NCBI GenBank assembly: GCA_937982565.1
Contig: CALJLN010000022.1
Location: forward strand, 1 to 64,000
Direction of reading: 5' to 3'
DNA: 64,000 nucleotides
Source of the DNA: UBA2421 sp002343075
Lineage (GTDB): Bacteria > Planctomycetota > Phycisphaerae > Tepidisphaerales > Tepidisphaeraceae
Below are positions 9,020 through 16,792 of this stretch, one piece after another (position 1 is the stretch's first letter; every line of letters begins with the position of its first letter). The notes under the pieces are model-generated. The model had not been told where the DNA came from. It did no database searches and saw only the letters and a list, made by a program, of their open reading frames with translations. The translations under genes were made by a program, and so were the position numbers.

Positions 9020-10225
9020 TCAGCGATTGAAACGAAAGACGTTGGCCAGTGGGTTGGGCCGGGCGAGGATCGAATCGCGGGTCATTTGAGCGGCGAGCAA
9101 GCCAAAGGTGATCCCATTCCCGCCGTAACCCAGCGCGAAATGGCAACCTGGATACTGCGGCAATCGGCCGATGAGGGGCATGCCATCGTCGGACTCGCCG
9201 AATGTACCGGCCCAGACGTGGGTGGGAACGGCGTCCACCCCGGGCCGCAGTTTACGAAATTTATCCATGAGCACGCGTGATTTGGATTCGATCAGCGCGT
9301 CGCGAGCCTCGGCGTTGGAGAATGGCTCGTCTTCGCCGCCGATCACCAGTCGGTTGTCAGGGGCTTGGCGGGCGTAAAAGTACGGCGAGCCGGCTTCCCA
9401 CAGCAGCACATCGCCCGGCCAGGCGGGCCCATCGCGCAGCGGTGCGGTAGCCAGCGCATAGGTGCTCTTGAGCTTGCAATATTTGCGAACCGAGGAGAAC
9501 TGTTCGGGTGTTTCGTAACCGGTAGCAATTATTAGATCGCTCGCCCGAAGTATAGGCCCGGCAAGAGTTTGCGCTTCGTACACCCGATCTAGGGGCATCA
9601 CCGTTTTCACATCGGCACGATAGATCCGAGCACCCTGACGTTCGGCGGCGCGGAGCAGCCCATGCGTGAGCATAAACGGGTTCAACCGAATCGCCGCAGA
9701 TGAAAGCAGTGCTCCGGGTCGATCGATATCAAAGCGATCCATCACCGCGCCGCGGCACAGATTTTCGACTTCAATACCCAGCTCTCGTCGAGCGCGCGCT
9801 TCACGCTCGAACCACTCTGGATCGTCATCCGTACACGCCAAGAACAGGCTTCCGCACCAGTGCAAATCGCATGAAACATGATGATTTCTCGCGATCTCGA
9901 TCATGTCATCCAGCGCGCGGCGCGTGGCCCGATATGCCATCTGCGCCGACTCAGCCCCAACCGCCTTGGCAAGCTTCACCAGGGGCGTATCAATCTCATA
10001 TTGAATGAGGGCAGTGCTCGCGGCAGTGCTCCCCTGACCGATGCCCCGTCGGTCGATGACCACCACATTCAGGCCTGCTTCGGCGAGAAGCAAAGCTGAA
10101 AACGCACCAGTCACACCTGCGCCAAGCACAAGCGCATCGCAACTGACATCACCCGCCACCGCCGGCGGGTCGATCAGCGGCGCGCTAAGCTCCGGCCAGA
10201 GAGGGTTTCCGGTTCTCAGGTCCAC
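9020..10225 (-). CDS. FAD-dependent oxidoreductase (D-amino-acid oxidase / glycine oxidase superfamily)
   Basis: This encodes 401 residues. The Rossmann dinucleotide-binding motif LVLGAGVTGAFSALLLAEAG lies at ~32-51 and is followed by VVVIDRRGIGQGSTAAST, the typical DAO-family continuation. The C-terminus has the second FAD-contacting segment FALGYGGNGITFG (~370). The substrate class is probably an amine or amino acid; the exact substrate is unknown. It is soluble with no signal peptide. It is convergent with the ligase gene (24 bp apart) and sits 21 bp after the GH13 gene on the same strand, so it may be the last gene of that transcript. Confidence 0.85.
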   Translation of the reverse strand: MDLRTGNPLWPELSAPLIDPPAVAGDVSCDALVLGAGVTGAFSALLLAEAGLNVVVIDRRGIGQGSTAASTALIQYEIDTPLVKLAKAVGAESAQMAYRATRRALDDMIEIARNHHVSCDLHWCGSLFLACTDDDPEWFEREARARRELGIEVENLCRGAVMDRFDIDRPGALLSSAAIRLNPFMLTHGLLRAAERQGARIYRADVKTVMPLDRVYEAQTLAGPILRASDLIIATGYETPEQFSSVRKYCKLKSTYALATAPLRDGPAWPGDVLLWEAGSPYFYARQAPDNRLVIGGEDEPFSNAEARDALIESKSRVLMDKFRKLRPGVDAVPTHVWAGTFGESDDGMPLIGRLPQYPGCHFALGYGGNGITFGLLAAQMTRDSILARPNPLANVFRFNR

Positions 10226-10246
10226 AGGACTCCTTATGCGTATTGA

Positions 10247-12019
10247 TCACGGCTGCCGGATGAAGACTTTCACTTCGCTCTCCGCTAGCGAGTCTTTCAA
10301 TACACCCCCGGACACCGTCGCATCGTAGCCATTGACGATTTCGCGCCAGGTGCCGTCCTCCAGCCCGCCGGAGTTGATTTCACACTCTCCTGCAGGCTGG
10401 TCACGCAAGTTGGCTGCAATGACCGCGACATTGCCGCCTTCATCCCAGCGCTTGTAGGCGAAGAGCAGCCGCTCCTTATCACTTAGAAGGCACTCGAATG
10501 TGTCTTTACGAAGTGCGATGTGCTCTTTCCTCGCACCGATCAGGGTCTGACAATACTTGCGCAGCGCCTTGTTGTTGTCATGCCTCAGAAGCGTCCAATC
10601 CAGCGGGCGGGGATCAAGTGATTTCTCGCTGCTGAAGCCAAACTCCTGACCCATCCAGAGCATCGGAATGCCCGGCGCGCTGAGCAGCAATCCCAAACCC
10701 AGCTTGACACGACGAAATGCCGCCTCTCCAAAGGTCTTGGCGTTGTTGCCGAGCATGTGCATGATGCGGTGGAAGTCGTGGTTGGTGATAAAATTCACAT
10801 AGCGCCCGCCGTCGCCGTAGCCGTTGGTGGCGGGGTTGAGTTTTGCGGCAAGAACGTCAAGGTCATAGGGGTGCGATCCGTCTACTTCCCGGCCGAGGAT
10901 GTTTGCCTGCAAGACGCGGGCGAGTGAATCATGCCACGCGGCATCCACCGGCGCTCCATTCGCCCGCTGGGTGATTGCCGGATCTTCCGGCAGATGTTCG
11001 GCGACGGTAAAGAACGGCTTGGCCCCGTTTACCTTGTCATACGCAGCGTCTGCCAGTTCGCGGATGATGGCGAAGTCGCGAATGGCCACGGTCGCGTCAA
11101 ACCGAATGCCGTCGATGTGAAACTTTTCCACCCAAAACGAAATCGACTCCTTTACATATTTGCGCGCCGGAAACAGCCCAAGATTTTTGTCATGATGCGT
11201 ATAGTTAAACTTCGGTCCCCACTGCAGATAGTCCGGGTCTGGGTTAGGGTGGTAATACCAATACTCATAAGCGATCTTTGCCAACGGCGCGTCGGCTTCC
11301 GAATGGTTGTACACGCCGTCAATAAGGACGCGAATGCCGCGCGCGTGGGCTTCATCGACCAGCCGACCAAGGTCTTCGGGGCTTCCGTAGCTGTTTTCAA
11401 CCGCAAACAGGCTGCGGAGTGAATAGCCCCACCCTTTTCCGGGAAACTCCTTCACCGGCAAGAGTTCGATACAATTGATGCCCAGCTCCTTGATGTAATC
11501 GAGTTTTTCGACGACATGTTTGAACTGCCCTTTTTCACGCTCGCCCCGGGTGCCCTCGTCACCGAGACCGCCGGAGAAGTCGCCGACGTGCAGCTCGTAA
11601 ATGATCAGTTCCTGATTGACCGGCAGAGGCTTGTCATCGTGCTTCCACTGATAATCAACATACAACCGTTGACCGCCGCGAACACGCAGAACAGAGTTTT
11701 CATGCTCATCATTGCTGATTGACAGCGCGTACGGGTCAAACACATCCACATCCTGCCCGGCGGCAAAATAGCTCGTGCTTTTCACCCGAAACTTATAGAA
11801 GTAGTCGCCATCGGGCAGATCAACATTGATACGCCACCAGCCGTCGTCGCCCTTTTCCATCGGCGTCGGCTTCCAATCAAGAAAGTCGGCAAGCAACTCC
11901 ACTTTCTCGTTGTAGGGCGCGAAAAGCGATAGTTGCAACGCATTCTCGCTACTCCGCGATTTGGCGATGGCAGCTCGTTTTGTTGACGTTGGTTCCGGTT
12001 GGGTGGTCGTGGCATTCAT
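10247..12019 (-). CDS. GH13 alpha-amylase family enzyme with N-terminal CBM48-like domain
   Basis: This encodes 590 residues from ATG 12019 (MNATTTQPEP); a longer frame would add an unlikely basic leader. An N-terminal beta-sandwich (~27-115; APYNEKVELLADFLDW, GDYFYKFRV) resembles CBM48 of branching and trehalohydrolase-type enzymes. The barrel shows all GH13 regions: LIDGVYNH (region I), GIRFDATVAI with the nucleophile Asp (II), FTVAEHLPED with the acid/base Glu (III) and FITNHDFHR with the transition-state Asp (IV). It acts on alpha-1,4/1,6-glucans. The subtype is open: branching-enzyme-like, trehalohydrolase-like or amylase. There is no signal peptide, so it is probably cytoplasmic glycogen or maltooligosaccharide metabolism. 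Confidence 0.85.
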   Translation of the reverse strand: MNATTTQPEPTSTKRAAIAKSRSSENALQLSLFAPYNEKVELLADFLDWKPTPMEKGDDGWWRINVDLPDGDYFYKFRVKSTSYFAAGQDVDVFDPYALSISNDEHENSVLRVRGGQRLYVDYQWKHDDKPLPVNQELIIYELHVGDFSGGLGDEGTRGEREKGQFKHVVEKLDYIKELGINCIELLPVKEFPGKGWGYSLRSLFAVENSYGSPEDLGRLVDEAHARGIRVLIDGVYNHSEADAPLAKIAYEYWYYHPNPDPDYLQWGPKFNYTHHDKNLGLFPARKYVKESISFWVEKFHIDGIRFDATVAIRDFAIIRELADAAYDKVNGAKPFFTVAEHLPEDPAITQRANGAPVDAAWHDSLARVLQANILGREVDGSHPYDLDVLAAKLNPATNGYGDGGRYVNFITNHDFHRIMHMLGNNAKTFGEAAFRRVKLGLGLLLSAPGIPMLWMGQEFGFSSEKSLDPRPLDWTLLRHDNNKALRKYCQTLIGARKEHIALRKDTFECLLSDKERLLFAYKRWDEGGNVAVIAANLRDQPAGECEINSGGLEDGTWREIVNGYDATVSGGVLKDSLAESEVKVFIRQP

Positions 12020-12099
12020 GGAGATAAAATTTAGGTTCAATGAAATTCGGCGACATCGGGGATTGACTGAAGATCGGCGTCGGGAGATCCCCGTCGGGT

Positions 12100-13920
12100 T
12101 CAAACAGCGGCGGGACCAAGCCTTGTCGACAGCGAGTTTGGTGCCGTACGAGCCAGCTGCGCCCGCTCGCTCATGCGCTCGACGACTTTGCCGATGCTAC
12201 TCTCACGGCGGACCGTTCGGCCCGACACCGGTTCAGCCGGTTCATCCGCCGCAGTGCCCGCGGCCAGATCAATCATCGGTACTGACGCATCGACTTTCCC
12301 CTTGACGAGCGCGGCCACCCGCCGAAGCAGGGCTCTCGAAGCCGGTGCCACATGCACGACTGCCACGGCAATGACCGAATCGGCCTCGGCTTCTTTGGCT
12401 GCTTCACTGATGAGCGACGTGTTGGCAATCACCCGTGCGGGGACGCCCGCGAGGTTGGCCGCTGCCGACAAGAGGCGCGCGGCGCAGTCGTCGATCTCAC
12501 TTCGCCCGGGTATGCATAGCATCGCCCGCTCCGCGGTCGCACCCGCCTGCGCGGCCGCGACGAGATCGATCGGCAAAGATGCCTCGAGCGCGCCGATCGC
12601 CTGGCGCACCTGCGGCAAACCGATGACCCCCTGGGCGTGGTCCTGCTTCAAACTGGCAAGCACCGGCACAAGCAGATTGTCGCAGAGCGGTGCGAACTTC
12701 TCATCGGTGCCCTCCTTCACCAGCAATCGCTCCGCCGCCAGTTCGTCGCCAACCAGAAGCCAGTGGTAGAGCCGATCGGTCATCGGCACCTTAGAATCTG
12801 TTCCGAAGAAGTGGTTGAGTAGCGCAAACTGTGGAATGTGCTTTCCAATCACGACGAGGCAGGCTGTCATTGGCACCGCCAGAAGCAGGCCGACCGGCCC
12901 CCATACCCACGCCCAGAAAACAGTCGCCACCACCACCCCCAGGCTGGAGATCCCGGAACTCGCGCCGTAGAGCCACGGCTCCAGCACCATATTGGTAAGC
13001 AACTCCACCGCGCAAAACATCACAATCACGCCCAGCAACGTGCCCCACCCGGGAAACACCGCCGCGGTGAGCAGGCTGGGGAGAATCGCCGACAGCCATG
13101 CGCCAAGATACGGAATAAAGCGCAGAAGCGTACCCATCACGCCCCACAGCAGCGCGTTTGGAACGCCAAAGAGGCCCAATCCCACACCGATCATGGTTCC
13201 GTATGACAGGTTGACCACTAACTGCATCCGCAGATAGCGGCTGACGCGCGTTGCAGTTTCGTCCATCGCGCCTGTAGTCAGGCTGACCTGCCGAAGCCCC
13301 GCAAATGAAATGAACCGCTCGCGAATGTCGTCGGCTTGCAGAAGCAGGAAAATGAGCAGGAGAATCGTAATGGCCGCCCCGCCGATAGGGGTAAGCAACG
13401 GGCCGATCAATCCGGCGATGATCTCGCGCATCTCTGGCCCGCCGTCGACTACTTCCACCCGCATCGGCGCGGGCGTCGGCAGGCCCGTGACGCCCGAGAC
13501 CGCCGCACCGCTGGCTGGCTGTGTCGTTGACAGTTCCTGCCTCAGTTCGTGTAGGGTGCCGATGACCCGGTCGACCGTCTGCCCGCCAGACACGCGCTCG
13601 CGGACGGATCGGATCTTGTCCAGCAGGTTCTCGCGATAATCGGGCAGTTTCTCGCTCAAATCGAGGATTTGTTCGCCGACGAGTAATCCGACTCCTCCAG
13701 TGACTGATCCGGCAACCGCGACAGCGACCACCACCGCCGCGGCATGTGGCAGGCCGATGCGGGCCAAGGCGCGCACGATCGGATAGAGCAGGAACGCCAG
13801 TAACACCGCCAGCGCCGCTGGAATGAGCAGATCGCGCGCCATGTAGAGGCCGGCGATCACCGCGAGTGTCGCCAGGACGCGCACGGGACGCGCGGCGTTG
13901 TTTGCAAGCATTCGTTTCAT
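12100..13920 (-). CDS. AI-2E family transporter with a long C-terminal cytosolic extension
   Basis: This encodes 606 residues from ATG 13920 (MKRMLANNAARPVRVLATLA). Residues ~1-370 are an AI-2E-type permease: paired N-terminal helices, a soluble loop, then four or five helices including LGLFGVPNALLWGVMGTLLRF and the LTNMVLEPWLYG motif. About 230 further residues follow, absent from the compact paralogue at 5161-6234. They begin with a helical DRLYHWLLVGDELAAERLL segment, then an alternating alpha/beta region (AMLCIPGRSEIDDCAARLL, AKEAEADSVIAVAVVHVAP) that recalls a Rossmann-like, perhaps B12-binding-type, fold. That last comparison is a guess. The tail is basic. Substrate is unknown. Confidence 0.8.
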   Translation of the reverse strand: MKRMLANNAARPVRVLATLAVIAGLYMARDLLIPAALAVLLAFLLYPIVRALARIGLPHAAAVVVAVAVAGSVTGGVGLLVGEQILDLSEKLPDYRENLLDKIRSVRERVSGGQTVDRVIGTLHELRQELSTTQPASGAAVSGVTGLPTPAPMRVEVVDGGPEMREIIAGLIGPLLTPIGGAAITILLLIFLLLQADDIRERFISFAGLRQVSLTTGAMDETATRVSRYLRMQLVVNLSYGTMIGVGLGLFGVPNALLWGVMGTLLRFIPYLGAWLSAILPSLLTAAVFPGWGTLLGVIVMFCAVELLTNMVLEPWLYGASSGISSLGVVVATVFWAWVWGPVGLLLAVPMTACLVVIGKHIPQFALLNHFFGTDSKVPMTDRLYHWLLVGDELAAERLLVKEGTDEKFAPLCDNLLVPVLASLKQDHAQGVIGLPQVRQAIGALEASLPIDLVAAAQAGATAERAMLCIPGRSEIDDCAARLLSAAANLAGVPARVIANTSLISEAAKEAEADSVIAVAVVHVAPASRALLRRVAALVKGKVDASVPMIDLAAGTAADEPAEPVSGRTVRRESSIGKVVERMSERAQLARTAPNSLSTRLGPAAV

Positions 13921-14009
13921 TTCAGACCCCGACCCAGACGGGAACGCCACCTGCATCGTGGGGGCGCCGTTCGGCGGCCCTGCGGAGCGCCGCGTCTATA
14001 AGTCCTCAT

Positions 14010-14438
14010 CTAACCCCCAACTGATTTTGCCGGCGTGCCCGAAGGACCATCTACTGACTGGCCGCCGTCTGCTGTCGATGTGGAATCGTTGGTGCCTGCG
14101 GATCGATGCTTCATCACCTCGGCCGCAGTGCGACCGAGAATGATCAATTGCCCGATGTTCGAGCTGATCAACCGCGAAAGCTGGCGCATAACTGTCGGCC
14201 TCGTCGCCGCGCGCACTGAGCGGGCGGCGGCGGGCGAAGCTGCCACCACGCCAAGCACCGCCGCCGCCGCAACGGTCAGCACAGGGTGTCGTCGCAGGGG
14301 TTTCAATGGATCAATCGACCGCGCCGCGTCAATCAACTGCCGCTTGTGCAGCGGCAGATCGATCGACTCGTCAGACTCCTTGGCGATGGTTCTGAATCGG
14401 CCCGGGATGGCTACCGTGTCAGGCGACGCGCCGTCCAT
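14010..14438 (-). CDS. Small membrane-associated stress-cluster protein, unknown
   Basis: This encodes 142 residues from ATG 14438, chosen because a perfect AGGAGG lies 6 nt upstream. One hydrophobic helix (HPVLTVAAAAVLGVVAASPA) is at ~55-75, flanked by charged, Ala/Arg-rich sequence. It overlaps the preceding holin-like gene by 29 bp, so it is translationally linked to it. The order DUF883-like, holin III-like, this gene mirrors the E. coli yqjD-yqjE-yqjK arrangement, but I cannot assign it to the YqjK family from sequence. It is likely an inner-membrane partner of its neighbours. Confidence 0.65.
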   Translation of the reverse strand: MDGASPDTVAIPGRFRTIAKESDESIDLPLHKRQLIDAARSIDPLKPLRRHPVLTVAAAAVLGVVAASPAAARSVRAATRPTVMRQLSRLISSNIGQLIILGRTAAEVMKHRSAGTNDSTSTADGGQSVDGPSGTPAKSVGG

Positions 14439-14686
14439 GCGAAACCTCCTGCCAGGCCCAGAGTTACAACTCCAAACAACACTGCAGCCCAATGCTCCGA
14501 CATCTGCTGGGCCAGAAACTGAAACAACCCGTAGAGGACGAAGCCGAGGCCGAACAGTACAAGCAGCGCAGCCACGACGATGAGGGAGATCGCCAGCGCA
14601 AGCCGCATGAGCTGCCGACGCAGCGTTCGACCCTCGGCCTCGAACAAATCAACCGTTGCTACCAGCAGGTGAGCCAACGCTTCCAC
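14411..14686 (-). CDS. Phage holin III-like / YqjE-type membrane protein
   Basis: This encodes 91 residues starting at GTG 14686 with a strong GGAGGT eight nt upstream. Two hydrophobic helices (~28-55 LAISLIVVAALLVLFGLGFV; ~64-84 WAAVLFGVVTLGLAGGFAW) follow an amphipathic N-terminus. This is the layout of the putative holin superfamily III / YqjE proteins, which despite the name are chromosomal membrane proteins found beside DUF883 proteins. It lies 5 bp after the DUF883 gene. Confidence 0.75.
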   Translation of the reverse strand: MEALAHLLVATVDLFEAEGRTLRRQLMRLALAISLIVVAALLVLFGLGFVLYGLFQFLAQQMSEHWAAVLFGVVTLGLAGGFAWTARRLTR

Positions 14687-14691
14687 GTTCG

Positions 14692-15033
14692 TTACCTCCG
14701 CGTGAGAAACTTGGCGAGCACATAGCCCACGCCAAAGGCAATCAGCGCAGCGGGAATCGGATTCTCCTCAATCTTCTTCTCAACAGCACTCACGCCATCC
14801 GAACCGCGGGCCTTGAGGTCTTTCATACGATCCTTCAATGCTTCCATGGCTTCGGACGCGCCTTCTTTGGCAGCTCCGGCACCCTCCCGACCGACGCCAA
14901 ACGCGTGGCTGAGAAGATCCATCACGTCGCCTCGAAGCTGTCCAAAGCTGCTCTTGAGGCTCTCAAGCTCGCCGTGCATGTTGGGGCTTGCTTCTTTCAC
15001 TTTGTCTACGACTCGATCCATTGTGTTACTCAT
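14692..15033 (-). CDS. DUF883 (ElaB/YqjD-type) membrane-anchored protein
   Basis: This encodes 113 residues from ATG 15033, with AAAGGAG upstream deciding the start; the open frame itself extends further but out of family. The long amphipathic helix of ~80 residues (Ala/Glu/Lys-rich) ends in one C-terminal membrane helix (NPIPAALIAFGVGYVLAKFL) and an Arg tail. That is the architecture of ElaB/YqjD, which in E. coli are stationary-phase proteins that tether ribosomes to the membrane. The same role here is only an analogy. It is the first gene of a three-gene unit with the holin-like gene and the gene at 14010-14438. Confidence 0.8.
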   Translation of the reverse strand: MSNTMDRVVDKVKEASPNMHGELESLKSSFGQLRGDVMDLLSHAFGVGREGAGAAKEGASEAMEALKDRMKDLKARGSDGVSAVEKKIEENPIPAALIAFGVGYVLAKFLTRR

Positions 15034-15101
15034 GGTGGCACTCCTTTTCTTAAAAGTGACTGACAACAAAACAGCTAAGACGGAGAAATGCGTCATTGCT
15101 C

Positions 15102-15281
15102 CTACAGCGGCGGCGTACCACGGCCGCCGAGCAGTTGCATGATCAGTGAGATCACGAAGAGAATGAGAAAGATCGCGAAGAGAATCTTGGCAATGCCCGC
15201 GGCGCTGGCTGCAATGCCGCCGAAGCCAAACACCGCCGCAATGATCGCGACAACGAGGAATATCACGGTCCAATACAACAT
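15102..15281 (-). CDS. DUF1328 / UPF0391 small membrane protein (copy 1)
   Basis: This encodes 59 residues from ATG 15281 (MLYWTVIFLVVAIIAAVFGF), preceded by TTGGAGGCC as ribosome site. Two hydrophobic helices with the family hallmarks MLYWtvifLvvAiiAavfGFggIA and a C-terminal aliphatic helix match the YtjA-like UPF0391 family. These tiny inner-membrane proteins are frequent in stress-induced gene sets; biochemical role unknown. A second, more divergent copy lies at 18529-18693. Confidence 0.85.
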   Translation of the reverse strand: MLYWTVIFLVVAIIAAVFGFGGIAASAAGIAKILFAIFLILFVISLIMQLLGGRGTPPL

Positions 15282-15415
15282 GGTGGCCTCCAAAAAGAAG
15301 TTGGTTCAACAACGAGACCCTCAGGGTGGGCCGCCTGCCGTGACGGGGATGCCGGCGATACAAACTGCCAGCGCGTACGAACAGGCGGCCCGGTCAGGGT
15401 CATCTGAAACGAACG

Positions 15416-15874
15416 CTAAGACGGCTTGCTCGCATCGCGCATCGCCTTGACCCGGTCGTGCGTTCGCTTGACCGAGTCATACTGCGTGCGAATAGTCGTG
15501 GCATACTCGCCGGGCAGGTTGGATTCCAACGCCTTGCGATAAGTCTCGACTGCGGAGTCTTCACCGCGTTCGCACTCGGCGAGCACAGCGTAGCGGTCCT
15601 TGCTCGATACCGCGGTTTTCAGGTTGATCCACCCACGGTGCAGCGCCGCCGAGACACTGCCCGATTCCTTGGGGCTTTCACCGAGCGATGCGACCAGGTT
15701 CTGCAGGTCAGTCGCAAAATCGCGCCGCTGGGCACTGAAGCTCATGAGTTCGCTCTGAAGCGCGTTGTCATCGACCGCCTTGCCGGCGGTCTCGAAGCCT
15801 TCCTGCCCGTCGAGGCAGGTCTGGACGAGGTTATTGAGGGTCGAAGCAATTTCATGGGTTTGCGTTGCCGTCAT
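15416..15874 (-). CDS. PA2169-family four-helix-bundle protein (DUF2383)
   Basis: This encodes 152 residues, the family length. It is entirely helical, with ferritin-like spacing: LNNLVQTCLDGQEGFETAGK (first helix), then FATDLQNLVASLGESP and a GSVSAALHRGWINLK segment characteristic of DUF2383/PA2169 proteins, and CERGEDSAVETYRKAL in the third helix. Members are ferritin-like in fold; metal binding is not established. It has its own upstream region and is divergent from the response regulator gene, a likely shared regulatory region at 15875-16063. Confidence 0.88.
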   Translation of the reverse strand: MTATQTHEIASTLNNLVQTCLDGQEGFETAGKAVDDNALQSELMSFSAQRRDFATDLQNLVASLGESPKESGSVSAALHRGWINLKTAVSSKDRYAVLAECERGEDSAVETYRKALESNLPGEYATTIRTQYDSVKRTHDRVKAMRDASKPS

Positions 15875-16063
15875 GGTAGCCTACCTTTGCTAAACAGCCT
15901 CAAGTCTTGCTGCGACGCCTGTCGCATCCGGCTTGACTTGAACGAGCAGGACTTTACGACGACTGAATCTTGGCAAATATCAGGGATGCACCGATCCCCC
16001 TATGAGATTTTTCTGAACTAGAATCCTCCGGTGCAGTAGCCAAGACAATAGACAGGAGACCCT

Positions 16064-16765
16064 ATGCCAGCCACTCCAGCCAACGCAACCGTGCGAAGTT
16101 CAGGAAAGAACAAGACGACTGTGATGCTCGTTGACGATCATCCGATCGTCCGTCGAGGCATCGCTGAAGTGATCAATGCCGAGGCCGATCTATCGGTCTG
16201 CGCCGAAGCAAGCACCATGCAGGAAGCCATGGCCGCCGCCAGTGCTTCCAGGCCCAACCTGGTGATCGTCGATGTCTCGCTCAACGGCAATAACGGCATT
16301 GAGCTGATGAAGAACTTCAACGCCCGGTGGGAGTCGTTGCCGATCCTCGCCTACTCGATGCATGATGAATCGATTTATGCCGAGCGTGCCCTTCGCGCCG
16401 GCGCCAAGGGATATGTGATGAAGCAGTCGGCACCCGAGGCACTGATCGAAGCGATTCGGGCGATTCTCAAGGGAAAGATTTACCTCAGCGAGGCAATGAG
16501 CAATCGCCTGCTCGGCAAGATGGTCGGCGCCGGCGGGGGCGCTGCCGTGACGGCTTCTCCCATTGACAAGCTCAGCGACCGCGAACTTGAGGTGCTCGAA
16601 CTGCTGGGTCAGGGCTCATCCACATCGCAGATTGCCGACAAACTCTGCCTGAGTGTGAAGACGATCGAGACTTATCGCGAACACCTGAAGCAGAAGCTCG
16701 ACCTCGGCAATGGCCAGGAACTGCTTCGCTACGCGATCGAGTGGTCGCTAAGCAAGTCGTCGTAG
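16064..16765 (+). CDS. NarL/FixJ-type response regulator (REC + LuxR HTH)
   Basis: This encodes 233 residues with an ACAGGAGA ribosome site. The receiver domain (~25-145) has the acidic pair VDDH, the phospho-acceptor Asp in VIVDVSL and the conserved Lys in YVMKQSAP. The LuxR-type helix-turn-helix (~165-228) reads LSDRELEVLELLGQGSSTSQ and KLCLSVKTIETYREHLKQKL. It is a DNA-binding transcription regulator activated by phosphorylation. The kinase gene starts 28 bp downstream on the same strand and is its probable partner. Position in the middle of the stress island suggests it controls those genes, an inference. Confidence 0.92.
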   Translation: MPATPANATVRSSGKNKTTVMLVDDHPIVRRGIAEVINAEADLSVCAEASTMQEAMAAASASRPNLVIVDVSLNGNNGIELMKNFNARWESLPILAYSMHDESIYAERALRAGAKGYVMKQSAPEALIEAIRAILKGKIYLSEAMSNRLLGKMVGAGGGAAVTASPIDKLSDRELEVLELLGQGSSTSQIADKLCLSVKTIETYREHLKQKLDLGNGQELLRYAIEWSLSKSS

Positions 16766-16792
16766 CGCCGGGCAGTATGTGAACGAGTTGGC

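Noticed and set aside
14411..14686. Prophage remnant suggested by the holin III-like protein
   Set aside because: No other phage gene is near; this family is a normal chromosomal partner of DUF883 proteins.
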